A stretch of DNA of 64,000 nucleotides from an uncultured Caldilineaceae bacterium (lineage in GTDB: Bacteria; Chloroflexota; Anaerolineae; Caldilineales; Caldilineaceae), in the NCBI GenBank assembly GCA_951813625.1, contig CATOTS010000028.1, positions 1 through 64,000 of the forward strand. Reading direction: 5' to 3'. The translations under genes and the position numbers were made by a program. The first letter of the stretch is position 1; each line of letters starts with the position of its first letter. Of the stretch, positions 9,928 through 19,837 are shown in pieces. The notes below the pieces were generated by a model that saw nothing but the letters and a program-made list of their open reading frames with translations, ran no database searches and had not been told where the DNA came from.

Positions 9928-10365
9928 ATGAGTCACAACACGGCAGAGATCAATCGACGATTGCGAGAGGCAGGCTACCGGGTTACGCCTCAGCGTCAGC
10001 TGATCCTGGACGCGGTCTGTAAATTGGGCAAGCACGTTTCCCCAGATGCGGTCTACGAGGTAGTCCGGCGCAATACACCTTCCCTGAGCCGGGCCACCGT
10101 CTACCGCACGCTGCATTTCCTGACCGAGCAGCGGATTCTTGCGATGGTGCAGATGTCTGACGGGCGCGTTGCCTACGAGGTTGCCGGGCCAGAACCGCAT
10201 CACCATCTGGTCTGCCGCACCTGCGACAGCTATCTTGAGCTGCCGCACAGCGTCTTGCGTACGTTTCGGCAGAGGATGGAATCGCAGTACGATTTCGAAG
10301 TCGATGTGAGTCATGTTTCGTTCTTCGGGCATTGCAACGATTGCCGCGACACTGCAGGCGCCTGA
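9928..10365 (+). CDS. Fur-family transcriptional regulator (Zur/PerR-like)
   Basis: REAGYRVTPQRQLILDAV, HVSPDAVYEVVRRNTPSLSRATVYRTLHFL, EPHHHLVCRTCDSYLEL, HCNDC. ORF 9898..10365; internal ATG MSHNTAEINRRL likely start. Confidence 0.92.
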   Translation: MSHNTAEINRRLREAGYRVTPQRQLILDAVCKLGKHVSPDAVYEVVRRNTPSLSRATVYRTLHFLTEQRILAMVQMSDGRVAYEVAGPEPHHHLVCRTCDSYLELPHSVLRTFRQRMESQYDFEVDVSHVSFFGHCNDCRDTAGA

Positions 10366-10413
10366 CGGGTTCTGTCGGGCGCATCACTCTTCCAGACGAA
10401 AGGGCAATCGCAC

Positions 10414-11655
10414 ATGCTCAGCTCACTCCGAACTTTGCCCTCGCTGCTATCGGTATTGATCCTCCTGGCGGCTTGCGGCCCCGTCGCGCCGGCGTCAACG
10501 GCCGCCCAGCCAGGAAGGGAACGTTTGCGTGCCGTTGCTTCTATTTCTCCCGTTGCCAACATCGTCTACAACATCGGCGGCGACCGAATCGAACTTGATG
10601 TCATCATGCCGCCCGGGGTTGACCCGCACACATTCGAGCCGAGGCCCTCGGATGCCGTGAAACTGTCCCAGGCCGATCTGATCTTTGTCAACGGGTTGCA
10701 TCTCGATGAGTCGACGCTTAAGCTGGCCAAGGCAAATCTGAAGGAAGGAGCTGAGATCGTCGAGTTGGCCCCTGCCGTTGCCGAACCCGGTGAATTCATC
10801 TATGGTGTCGAACACCATAATGGCCATGCCGAAGATGACGACGATCACGAGGATGAGGACGAGCGCGGCCATGCCGAAGATGACGACGATCACGAGGATG
10901 AGGACGAGCATGGCCATGCCGAAGATGACGACGATCACGAGGATGAGGACGAGCATGGCCATGCCGAAGATGACGACGATCACGAGGATGAAGACGAGCA
11001 CGGCCACGCCGAGGACGACGACGACCACGAGGATGAGAACGAGCACGGCCACGCCGAAGATGAGGGCGAAGAAGGGGAGCCTGACCCGCACCTGTTCCTC
11101 GATCCGAACTTCGCTATTCGTTACGCCAAAGTCATCTTCGTTAGCCTGTCAGCCCTTGACCCAGACAACAGGGACTACTATGAGGCCAACTTTGTCGAGT
11201 ATACGGCCCGTCTCATTGCCCTCGATGAGGCCATCCGCGCGACGACGGCTACGATTCCTGAAGCGAATCGCAGGCTGTTGACCTATCACGATTCGTTCGG
11301 CTACTTTGCTCTGCGCTACGGCTACATCGTGATCGGAGCGATCCAGCCGTCGGACACCTCTGAGCCGTCTGCGCAAGAAATAGCGGCGCTGATCGACCAG
11401 CTGCTTGACGAAGGCGTGCCTGCTATCTTCGGTTCAATCTTGTTCCCGGCGGACGTTCTTGAGCAGATCGCGCGCGAGAGCGGCGCGACCTTGAGCACGT
11501 TAATGGACGATGGTCTGCCCGGAGAGCCCGGCGATCCGGAGCATTCGTATATCGGTATGATGGTGGAGAATCTGAGGACGTTGGCGACCGTGCTTGGCGG
11601 TGACCCCTCGTTGATAGACGGGGTGGAGACCGGCAACGTTCCCGACAGAGAATGA
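10414..11655 (+). CDS. metal ABC transporter substrate-binding lipoprotein, paralog 3, with Asp/Glu/His tandem repeat
   Basis: LAAC lipobox; IMPPGVDPHTFEPRPSDAVKLSQADLIFVNGLHLDE; insertion of 15-aa repeats GHAEDDDDHEDEDE(H/R); DPHLFLDPNFAIRYAKVI. Confidence 0.92.
   Translation: MLSSLRTLPSLLSVLILLAACGPVAPASTAAQPGRERLRAVASISPVANIVYNIGGDRIELDVIMPPGVDPHTFEPRPSDAVKLSQADLIFVNGLHLDESTLKLAKANLKEGAEIVELAPAVAEPGEFIYGVEHHNGHAEDDDDHEDEDERGHAEDDDDHEDEDEHGHAEDDDDHEDEDEHGHAEDDDDHEDEDEHGHAEDDDDHEDENEHGHAEDEGEEGEPDPHLFLDPNFAIRYAKVIFVSLSALDPDNRDYYEANFVEYTARLIALDEAIRATTATIPEANRRLLTYHDSFGYFALRYGYIVIGAIQPSDTSEPSAQEIAALIDQLLDEGVPAIFGSILFPADVLEQIARESGATLSTLMDDGLPGEPGDPEHSYIGMMVENLRTLATVLGGDPSLIDGVETGNVPDRE
10822..11061 (+). 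repeat. 45-bp tandem repeat encoding GHAEDDDDHEDEDEH
   Basis: Five full 45-bp units from 10822 plus a degenerate sixth starting at 11047. Confidence 0.95.
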
Positions 11656-11662
11656 GGAGGAC

Positions 11663-11700
11663 GGAGAGAGGAGTTTGCGGGGCAACGCGCTCCTCTCTCC
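11663..11700 (+). terminator. stem-loop after third metal-binding gene
   Basis: GGAGAGAGGAG...CTCCTCTCTCC perfect 11-bp stem followed by TTTCC. Confidence 0.5.
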
Positions 11701-11729
11701 TTTCCTGATTTCCTCCTGAGGGAGGGTAG

Positions 11730-12584
11730 ATGGACCCGCTAATAGAATTGAACGGTGTGGCCTTTGGCTATGGCTCTTTCAATGTATTGGAAGATATCGA
11801 TCTGCATCTGCATCCCGGCCAGTTCGTTGGCCTGGTGGGGCCGAGCGGCGCCGGCAAGACATCGTTGTTGAAACTCGTGCTGGACCTGTACAAGCCAAAC
11901 TCGGGTCAGATCGAGCGCGTGCGGCCCGATCTGCGTCTGACTTATGTGCCGCAGATCGAGACTGTCGATTGGAGTTTTCCGGTCACGGCCGAAGAGGTCG
12001 TCCTGATGGGCGTTGACCACCGTTCGAACATCTGGCCCTGGCCGCGCAGCAGCGAGCGGAAGCGGGCGCGGGAGATTCTCGACCAGTTGGAGATCGGCCA
12101 TCTGGCGGAGCGGCACATCCGCGATCTTTCCGGCGGCCAGCAGCAGCGCGTCTTTTTGGCGCGTGCCCTGGTGGCCGACCCGGAGATACTCGTGCTGGAT
12201 GAGCCGACCACCGGTGTCGATGTGCGCAGCTCCGAAAACATTTTCCACTGGCTGACCCTGCTCAACAAAGAGGGTATGACGATTCTGCTGACGACACACG
12301 ATCTGAATATGGCTGCCGCCCATGTGCCCTGGGTCGTCTGTCTGAACCGACGCATTGTGGTTCAGGGCCCGCCGCACGAGATCTTTACGGAGGCTAAACT
12401 GAGCGAGGCTTACCAGGGCGACTTTATCGTCCTCCGCCAAGACGACATGATTTTTGTGCAGCAGAGGCCGCATCCCCACGGCCTGCAGGAAGTGCTGCCG
12501 GATCCGGTGGAGGGGGGATTGCCCAATCATGACAACCAGAAGGGCAACGGGACCCAGCCCGCAACCGCCGACAAGGAGTCCTGA
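11730..12584 (+). CDS. metal ABC transporter ATP-binding protein (ZnuC/MntB-like)
   Basis: GPSGAGKTSLLKLVL (Walker A), LSGGQQQRVFLARAL, LVLDEPTTGVD. Confidence 0.93.
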   Translation: MDPLIELNGVAFGYGSFNVLEDIDLHLHPGQFVGLVGPSGAGKTSLLKLVLDLYKPNSGQIERVRPDLRLTYVPQIETVDWSFPVTAEEVVLMGVDHRSNIWPWPRSSERKRAREILDQLEIGHLAERHIRDLSGGQQQRVFLARALVADPEILVLDEPTTGVDVRSSENIFHWLTLLNKEGMTILLTTHDLNMAAAHVPWVVCLNRRIVVQGPPHEIFTEAKLSEAYQGDFIVLRQDDMIFVQQRPHPHGLQEVLPDPVEGGLPNHDNQKGNGTQPATADKES

Positions 12585-12589
12585 CCGCC

Positions 12590-13444
12590 ATGGACGCTCT
12601 GCTTACTCCATTTCAATATGAGTTTTTCCGCAACGGTACCCTTGCCGCCGTCCTCGTCGGCGGGCTGTGCGGCTTGATCGGCGTATATATCGTCCTGCGC
12701 GGCATGAGTTTCATCGGCCACGGCCTATCCCACGCCGTTTTCGGCGGCGCGGTGGTGGCCTTCATTCTCCAGTTTAATTTCTATGTCGGGGCCGTATCGT
12801 GGGGTTTTGTCGCCGCACTGCTGATCAATCAGACCGTGCGCAAAACGACGATTAGCGCCGACGCCGCGATCGGCGTGGTGACGACTGCCAGTTTTGCCTT
12901 AGGGGTCGCCCTGATATCACGCTACCGCCGCTTTTCGCAGTCTTTTGACGCGGCTCTTTTCGGCAATGTCCTGGGCGTTACCTATGCCGACATCGCCGTG
13001 ATCATCTTCGTTACGGTGGCAGCGACTTTTATGATCTTCTTTTTCTACAAGCAACTGCTTTTCACGACTTTCAATACCGAGGTCGCCCAGGTCTACGGGG
13101 TTCCCACTTTCTGGATCGAGACCTGGTTTGCGTTGATCCTGGCGGCCGTCATCATCGCCTCCGTGCAGATCATGGGGGTGACGATGATCGGTGCCGCGCT
13201 GGTGGTTCCTCCGATAACCATCCGGTTGTTGACCGACAGCTTTCATCGCCTGATCATCTACTCAACGGCACTGGGTTCGCTGACCGGACTGGTTGGGATG
13301 TACCTGAGCTTCTACGTGGATGTTTCGAGCGGGGCGTCGATTGTACTGCTGCAGTCGATACTTTTCTGTATCGCACTGTTCTATGTATCCCGGGTGCGGA
13401 ACAAGCGCCGGCTAGTCGAGACACCGGTCTATGGCCCGACCTGA
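12590..13444 (+). CDS. metal ABC transporter permease (ZnuB/MntC-like)
   Basis: Hydrophobic 284 aa; GGLCGLIGVYIVLRGMSFIGHGLSHAVFGG; VQIMGVTMIGAALVVPPITIRLLT (ABC-3 family). Confidence 0.93.
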   Translation: MDALLTPFQYEFFRNGTLAAVLVGGLCGLIGVYIVLRGMSFIGHGLSHAVFGGAVVAFILQFNFYVGAVSWGFVAALLINQTVRKTTISADAAIGVVTTASFALGVALISRYRRFSQSFDAALFGNVLGVTYADIAVIIFVTVAATFMIFFFYKQLLFTTFNTEVAQVYGVPTFWIETWFALILAAVIIASVQIMGVTMIGAALVVPPITIRLLTDSFHRLIIYSTALGSLTGLVGMYLSFYVDVSSGASIVLLQSILFCIALFYVSRVRNKRRLVETPVYGPT

Positions 13445-13547
13445 AGAGGCGAGCGTAGAGCGGAAGTGGTTGCCGGGGTAGCGGGACGACCTCTGCACGA
13501 GGGTTAGCGGCAGGGTTTGCGCTGGCCGGCCGCTGATGAGGCGCGAT

Positions 13548-14393
13548 TCACTCCTCGTCCTGCTCTTTTTGCATCTCCACAGACGCCAAGTCGTACTCTT
13601 CAGCCAGACCACTGTCTACGTAGCCCGGGCTTGTCTGCCCGAGGCGAGCGAGGGCCATGGCGGCGGCGGCCTGTTCCGCCTCCTGCTTGCTCTGGCCCTC
13701 GCCGACGCCGTAGGGCTGTTTGTCTATCGTCACCTGGCGGATGAATTTGCGCGCGTGGTCGGGCCCTTCGGTGTGGACGGTGCGGTAGCGGGGCGTTTGC
13801 CCCATAGCCGCCTGCACCCACTCCTGTAAGCGGCTCTTGGCGTCTTTTGCCAGGGCAAAGTGCGCCACCCTTTCAATCTCCGTCAGAAGCCGGGGTTCAA
13901 GAAAGCCGCGCAGGCCGGCAATCCCCTGGTCAAGATAGAGTGCGCCGATAAAGGCTTCGTAGGTATCGCACAGAGTGGTATGGCGGCTGCGCCCCCCGTT
14001 TTCCTCCTCGCCGCGCCCCAGCAGCAGATATTCGCCCAGGCACAACTCCCGGGCAAAGCGGGACAGGGACTCGCGCTTTACGAGCGCAGAGCGCAGATTG
14101 GTCAGTTCGCCCTCTCGCCGCTCCGGGTAGCGCCTGAAGAGCAGTTCGCTGACGATGAAGCTCAGTACGGCGTCGCCCAGAAACTCCAGGCGCTGATTGT
14201 CCTGCAGGTCGGAATCGTCATCCGCTTCGTGCAGATAGCTGCGGTGGACAAACGCACGCTGGATCAGTGTGAAGTCGTTGAATCGGAGCCCCACGGCGTC
14301 CTGAAGTTCAATCAGCGTGTGAAACTTGCTCTCCATACCGGATGCCCCATTGGGGGAAGGAAAAGGCCGACGGGGGTAAAGTCCGCTGGGCAC
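13548..14393 (-). CDS. rnc: ribonuclease III
   Basis: NQRLEFLGDAVLSFIVSELLF signature, DTYEAFIGALYLDQG, C-terminal dsRBD (KSRLQEWVQAAMGQTPRYRTVHTEGPDH..QEAEQAAAAMALARLG). Confidence 0.93.
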   Translation of the reverse strand: MPSGLYPRRPFPSPNGASGMESKFHTLIELQDAVGLRFNDFTLIQRAFVHRSYLHEADDDSDLQDNQRLEFLGDAVLSFIVSELLFRRYPERREGELTNLRSALVKRESLSRFARELCLGEYLLLGRGEEENGGRSRHTTLCDTYEAFIGALYLDQGIAGLRGFLEPRLLTEIERVAHFALAKDAKSRLQEWVQAAMGQTPRYRTVHTEGPDHARKFIRQVTIDKQPYGVGEGQSKQEAEQAAAAMALARLGQTSPGYVDSGLAEEYDLASVEMQKEQDEE

Positions 14394-14412
14394 ATCTCGT
14401 TTCCCGTTGCTT

Positions 14413-15579
14413 CTAAATCGCTGGCAGCCGTTTGAGTCCCAGGCCGGTCAGGTTGACTACGACGGAGTCCGAACGATTGAACTGTGGAGCCAGTTTCGTG
14501 AGGGCGGCGGCAACGGTTGCGCTGGTCGGTTCGACGAAGAGACCGCGCTGAGCCAGACGTTCCTGGGCGGCGTTGATTTCCGCGTCGTTGACGACGATGG
14601 CGGTGCCGCCGGAGTGGCGCAGGGCCCCCAGGATTGAACGGCTGCGCACCGGCTTCTCGACGGCGATGCCGTCGGCCAGGATACTGGGCGCCACGTGCCG
14701 GCGGGGCACGACTTCGCTGTGTCCCTCGTGGAAGGCGTCGCAGATCGGTGTTATCGGCTCGGCCTGTACCGCCACCATGCGCGGCAATCTCTCGATTACC
14801 CCGCTGCGGTGCAGGTGCTGAAAGCCGCGCCATGCCCCCAGAAAGAGACCGCCATACCCGACCGGCGTAACGAACCAGTCGGGCACCCTGCGGCCGAGTT
14901 GCTCCCAGATCTCCCAGGCATTGGTCATGAAGCCGAGGAGGCAGGCGGGGTGCCAGGCATGAGAGGCATAGATCACATCATCGCCGGTCTGGGAGGCCTC
15001 GGCGGCCTCGGTGGCAGCGGTGCGGGGGCCGGTAACTTCAACCAGCTCTGCGCCGTAGACGGCGATCTGCGCCTTTTTGGGTTGCGGCGCGTAGGCAGGC
15101 ACAAATATGCGGGCGAAGAGTCCGGCACGCGCCGCATAACATGCCAGGCTGGCGCCGGCATTCCCGCTCGAATCGTCCATAACCGTGCGCACACCCTGCC
15201 CCACCAGCCAGTTGATGATGACGCTGACCCCTCGATCCTTGTAGCTGCCCGAAGGCATCAGCCCTTCAAACTTCCAGTAGATGGGTTGTTCCAACCAGAC
15301 GTCTTCGATCAGAGGGGTCCAGCCCTCCCCCAGCGAATGCAGTTCCCGCCCCGGAGCGACCACGGGCAACATGGGCAGGTAACGCCAGTGGCCCGGATTG
15401 TGGTCCTCGATCTTATCCGGTTCGAACGGGGGCAGCTCGCGAAACTCCAACGGTTCCCCGCTGAGAGGGCAGCGCAGGGGCGCTTCTTCGGCAGCTATCC
15501 GGAACTGGCTGCTGGGACAGTATGCGATCAATCGGCAGGTCCTTTTCAGGGCAGAGCAGGGAAGCCGAGTTGTCTTCAA
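14413..15579 (-). CDS. threonine synthase / PLP-dependent beta-family enzyme
   Basis: [33 protein letters not shown] (PLP Lys), [32 protein letters not shown]. Confidence 0.85.
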   Translation of the reverse strand: MKTTRLPCSALKRTCRLIAYCPSSQFRIAAEEAPLRCPLSGEPLEFRELPPFEPDKIEDHNPGHWRYLPMLPVVAPGRELHSLGEGWTPLIEDVWLEQPIYWKFEGLMPSGSYKDRGVSVIINWLVGQGVRTVMDDSSGNAGASLACYAARAGLFARIFVPAYAPQPKKAQIAVYGAELVEVTGPRTAATEAAEASQTGDDVIYASHAWHPACLLGFMTNAWEIWEQLGRRVPDWFVTPVGYGGLFLGAWRGFQHLHRSGVIERLPRMVAVQAEPITPICDAFHEGHSEVVPRRHVAPSILADGIAVEKPVRSRSILGALRHSGGTAIVVNDAEINAAQERLAQRGLFVEPTSATVAAALTKLAPQFNRSDSVVVNLTGLGLKRLPAI

Positions 15580-15659
15580 CCGGAGCGCACTCCCGACTCC
15601 TCATTGGATCAACATTTGTAACCGAACTTGTGGGATTGGTCAAGTGGCAAGAGCGGTAA

Positions 15660-16085
15660 GGGTGCAGTCAATAATTGGGGTACAAATTCCCATGCCTCGG
15701 GTAGCAATGGAGTCATGGCCAGCCCTCGGTCCGTTCCCAGCCAGAGTGGGGAAATACGTAGTCCTGTATCCTTTTGGGCGGTCGGGCCTTCGGCCCTCCC
15801 TTGTGCGGGGGGACTCCCCCCGCAACGCCCCCCTGATGTCCTCGCCCGCCGAGTGTGGGGCCATGCAGCGGGCCATGCAGCCCTATGCCGCCTGCGGCCC
15901 AACGCGCCGCCCCCAATTCAGCGAACGCCGCGACCACGGCGGGGGCAGGCACAGGGCAGGCACTGGACTTGCCCTGCGCCTGCCCTGTGCCTCTCCCAAA
16001 ACCGGCGATCAATTTCAGCCGGAGCTGGCGTGATTTCCACGCCAGGCGATTCCCACCCCAAGAAATGGGATGCCCCCGAGCGGTA
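15660..16085. repeat. dispersed GC-rich intergenic repeat, family A copy 2
   Basis: Same modules as 7067-7440, including CGATTCCCACCCCAA...TGGG(C/A)TGC at the far end; hairpin at 15804-15824. Confidence 0.85.
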
Positions 16086-16174
16086 ACCAGGCAACTCCCT
16101 GGACTTCGCAAGACCTTGCGTTGCGCAATGGAACCTGAGAAATGTGTTAGAATCGATTCGCAAGCAACCTCGCT

Positions 16175-17293
16175 ATGGAGGCGTCCAAAATGAGAATTAC
16201 CCGCATTACCGCATATCAGGTCGACCTCCCTCTGCATGAAGGGCGCTATGCCTGGTCCGGTGGCAAGTCGGTTTCAGTTTTCGACAGTACCATAGTGCGA
16301 GTCGAGACGGACGAGGGTTACGCAGGGCATGGCGAAGTCTGCCCGCTCGGCCCCTTCTATCTGCCGGCCTACGCGGCAGGCGTGCGAGCTGGGCTGGCCG
16401 AGCTGGCTCCCCATCTGATTGGGCTGGACCCGCGGCAGTTGGCAGTACTGAACGAGCAGATGGATCGAGCGCTCAAAGGCCATGCCTATGTCAAATCCGG
16501 CATCGACATCGCTTGCTGGGACATTCTGGGCCAGGTCAGCCGGCAACCCGTCTGTGTGTTGCTGGGAGGGCGCTACGGCGACGACTTTGTCCTCTACCGC
16601 GCCATTTCGCAGGGTACGCCCGCTGAGATGGCGGACTCGGTGGCAAGATACCGGTCAGAAGGTTACCGGCGCTTCCAGCTGAAGGTAGGGGCCGACGCCG
16701 ACACCGATATCGAGCGCATTCGGGCAGTCGCGGCGGTGCTGCGGCCAGGGGATAAGTTGGTGGCCGATGCCAATACGGGCTGGTTGGCGCACGAGGCTGC
16801 GCGTGTCGTGCGCGGGGTGGAAGATGTGGACGTTTACATCGAACAGCCCTGTCTCAGTTACGAGGCGTGCCTTTCGATCCGGCGGCGCACGACGCATCCC
16901 TTCGTGTTGGATGAAACGATCGACAGTATAGAAGCGCTGCTGACCGCTCATGGGGATGACGCCATGGACGCTGTGAACATCAAGATCAGCAAGTTTGGGG
17001 GGCTGACGAAGGCGCGGCAGGCGCGCGACCTCTGCGTCTCGCTGGGCATCGCAATGACGATCGAGGACAGCTGGGGAGGTGACATCACGACTGCTGCGAT
17101 CTCGCACCTGGCGCACAGTACGCCGCCTGAGTTTCTCTTTACCGCAACCGATTTCAACAGCTACGTGACCGTCAGCACGGCGGAGGGCGCGCCCCAGCGC
17201 AATCGCGGCCGCATGGCGGCATCCACCGCCGCCGGATTGGGCATCGCTCCCCGCTGGGATGCGCTGGGTGAGCCTGTTCTGGTGATTGAATGA
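16175..17293 (+). CDS. mandelate racemase/muconate lactonizing enzyme family protein (enolase superfamily)
   Basis: [90 protein letters not shown]. Confidence 0.9.
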   Translation: MEASKMRITRITAYQVDLPLHEGRYAWSGGKSVSVFDSTIVRVETDEGYAGHGEVCPLGPFYLPAYAAGVRAGLAELAPHLIGLDPRQLAVLNEQMDRALKGHAYVKSGIDIACWDILGQVSRQPVCVLLGGRYGDDFVLYRAISQGTPAEMADSVARYRSEGYRRFQLKVGADADTDIERIRAVAAVLRPGDKLVADANTGWLAHEAARVVRGVEDVDVYIEQPCLSYEACLSIRRRTTHPFVLDETIDSIEALLTAHGDDAMDAVNIKISKFGGLTKARQARDLCVSLGIAMTIEDSWGGDITTAAISHLAHSTPPEFLFTATDFNSYVTVSTAEGAPQRNRGRMAASTAAGLGIAPRWDALGEPVLVIE

Positions 17294-17579
17294 AGAGGTC
17301 ATGCGCGCCCATGCGGGAGGAGCGCGCAACGGCTTCGTATGCGGCGGTCAACTATCCTCTCCGATTTGGGCGGACGCTGCGAGAAAGCGTATACTACGCC
17401 CCCAGCAGCTGCGTTAAACTCCCCTTCCACAAACTGTGCTAGAGTTTGCTCGTTCCGTGTGAGCGGAGCCGTAGTCAGGGGGAAACGCGCCGACACGCGC
17501 CGCCTGCTGAAGTCCGCACCGGCCCGACGCCCCAACCTCAACCGGCGGCATCCATGCCGCACAAAAGGACGGAGTTCTG

Positions 17580-19691
17580 TTGCCAACCATGACACGGGGC
17601 ATTGACGCTACCCAATCAAGTGATGCTGTCGATTCCGGCGTCTCCGAACCATTGGCGATTCCGGCGGGATTGGATGACCGCTGCCAGCTATTCGCGTCTT
17701 TCTTTGATCAACTCTATCTGGATAAAGAGGTCTTCGCATACAAGGACAGGATCGTGTTGCGCTGGCCGCGCAAATTGGAAGCGCCCGCCGATTTCAGTGT
17801 GCGACTGCAACGCGCGAACGGGCGCATCTACGCCGAGAGCGAGGGCAGGCAAGGCGATAGCGGCGACCGTATATTGGCCCAGGAGATTTCGATCCCGGAC
17901 GGGGCGTACGAACTGGTCCTGATGCCGTCGGCGAACGAGTATTACGTCAGAGGCGTTCGCATCCAACGCAAAATTCCGCTTTCGGTCGTGCGGTCGGACT
18001 ACCGGACGTCGCCCTATGGCGCCTATGTCGAGCGTCAGATCGAGTTGCTGCGCCACGCCATTGCCCTCGACGACGGTCTGTTCTCCGAGATTGCCAAGAT
18101 GATGCTCGGCTGGTGGGACCGCGTCAGCTCTCGTCGTATCCATGCCGCAATCGCCGCGGTCGAAGGCTATGGCGAAGATCATCTTGCCCACACGCTCGGG
18201 CTGCTGGGCATGGCTTACCGCTACAGTGAGCACGAGGCGTTTCCCGCCGAGGTCCGACAACCCCTCGCTGACTGCATTGTCGCTCTTCCATTTGACAAAG
18301 CGGACTATGCGCAGAAGACAGGCAGGAAACTTAGCGAGACCGAGCGACTGCTGCTCGCCAGTGCTGAACTGCTGGCCGGGCAGCGCTTTCCTGAGCGGGC
18401 GTTCCCGTCCGGCAATCAGACCGGGCAGTGGCATCATGAGCGCGGCGAAGCGACCGTTGTCCGCTGGTTGCAGCGCGCGGCGACAAATGGGTTCCCCGAC
18501 ACGTCGGGCCATAGCCTTGCGAGCCTCTTGACCGCTCTGTCTTACCTGATCGACCTTGCCGATTCGGAGCCGCTTTGGAATCTGGCGGGTGTCGTAATGG
18601 ACAAGACGCTCGTGACATTGGCGCTGGACTCCTTTCAGGGCGTCTACGGCGCCAGCCAGTTTGACCTGAGCCGAACGCGTGCTCTTGGCGAGGAGGCGCC
18701 CGCCCGCAGCGGTTACGCGTCGCCGTTGGCCGGCGTTGCGCGCCTGTTATGGGGGATCGGCGCCTGGAACTGGCATATGGCCGGACCCGTCAGCCTCGCC
18801 TGTTGCCAGGGTTATCAGCAGCCGCCCTTGATCGCAGACCTGGCTCAAGACCGGCCTGACGGCATGTGGGCTACGGAACGGCACTCTGCAGGAGAGATGA
18901 GTGGAGTTAACAGTAGTGAGAAAGCGGGTCCCCCTTCACACACGCTGCACAAGGGAATTTACAAGACTTCGGACTACCTGCTGGCCAGCGCACAGGACTT
19001 TCGGCCAGGCGAGCGCGGTTGGGGCGAGCCTGCTTGGCAGGCGTCTCTCGGCAGCGAAGCGATCGTATTTGACAACACTCCCAGCGGGTACCTGCCGCGC
19101 GTGGCCCAGCACAGGGACCTGCTGATCGCGCTTCACTCGCTTCCTGTGAGTGATGAGACAGGTTACACTTGCGTCTATTTCCCCACCCCTGCATTTGAAG
19201 AACACCAGGTGGGCGTGCAGTGGGCTTTTGCCGCCAAGGGGGACGCCTATATCGCGCTGGGTTGTTCGAAGCCGATTGCGTTGCAACAAGACGGTCCGGT
19301 GGCGTTGCGTGAATTACGCGCCGCCGGTCGTGAGACGGCCTGGTTGTGCCAAATGGGTAAGAGAGCCGATCACGGGTCGTTCGCGGATTTTCGCAAGTGG
19401 GTGCTGGCAGCCCGTTTCGAGTGCGATGGGCTATCCGTTTCCTACCGGCCTCTCGGCGGCAAGATGGTCAACTTCGATTGGAATGAAGCTCTCTGCATCA
19501 ACGGGGAGGAAGTTCCGCTTCATCAGCCAAATCACTATGAAGGCCCACACTGCGTGACCGACTGCTGGCCGGCAACACAGATGGTCGTCGCTTATGGCGG
19601 GCAGGCGATACAACTCGATTTTGCCAGCGGCTGTGACCGCGCAGCCCCCAAGTCGTCAGGCGCGCCGGTGTTGACTGATTCGCTCCTTTGA
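17580..19691 (+). CDS. uncharacterised 703-aa protein, possibly carbohydrate-active
   Basis: Long intact ORF between two enolase-superfamily genes on the same strand; no motif I can assign firmly. Confidence 0.6.
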   Translation: MPTMTRGIDATQSSDAVDSGVSEPLAIPAGLDDRCQLFASFFDQLYLDKEVFAYKDRIVLRWPRKLEAPADFSVRLQRANGRIYAESEGRQGDSGDRILAQEISIPDGAYELVLMPSANEYYVRGVRIQRKIPLSVVRSDYRTSPYGAYVERQIELLRHAIALDDGLFSEIAKMMLGWWDRVSSRRIHAAIAAVEGYGEDHLAHTLGLLGMAYRYSEHEAFPAEVRQPLADCIVALPFDKADYAQKTGRKLSETERLLLASAELLAGQRFPERAFPSGNQTGQWHHERGEATVVRWLQRAATNGFPDTSGHSLASLLTALSYLIDLADSEPLWNLAGVVMDKTLVTLALDSFQGVYGASQFDLSRTRALGEEAPARSGYASPLAGVARLLWGIGAWNWHMAGPVSLACCQGYQQPPLIADLAQDRPDGMWATERHSAGEMSGVNSSEKAGPPSHTLHKGIYKTSDYLLASAQDFRPGERGWGEPAWQASLGSEAIVFDNTPSGYLPRVAQHRDLLIALHSLPVSDETGYTCVYFPTPAFEEHQVGVQWAFAAKGDAYIALGCSKPIALQQDGPVALRELRAAGRETAWLCQMGKRADHGSFADFRKWVLAARFECDGLSVSYRPLGGKMVNFDWNEALCINGEEVPLHQPNHYEGPHCVTDCWPATQMVVAYGGQAIQLDFASGCDRAAPKSSGAPVLTDSLL

Positions 19692-19837
19692 GATCCCGTT
19701 TCTTCCGTCACCGCATCCGGGGCATTCGGCAATTTGCCTTGTGTGCCAGGCTCAATCCAATCGGCGTGTCCTGCCGCCGTTCAATCGAGTTCTGAAGCAC
19801 TTTTCCGCTGAAACACCAACAGGAAGGAGCACTGCGC

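Noticed and set aside
10495-11091. 198-aa minus-strand ORF rich in V, I and L
   Set aside because: It is the antisense of the Asp/His tandem repeat in the plus-strand binding protein; the hydrophobic pattern is a codon-complement artefact.
14695-15621. 308-aa plus-strand ORF opposite threonine synthase, and similar long antisense ORFs elsewhere (e.g. 62749..63822, 48863..50383)
   Set aside because: Shadow ORFs caused by high GC; composition lacks protein-family motifs and the opposite strand encodes a clear family member.
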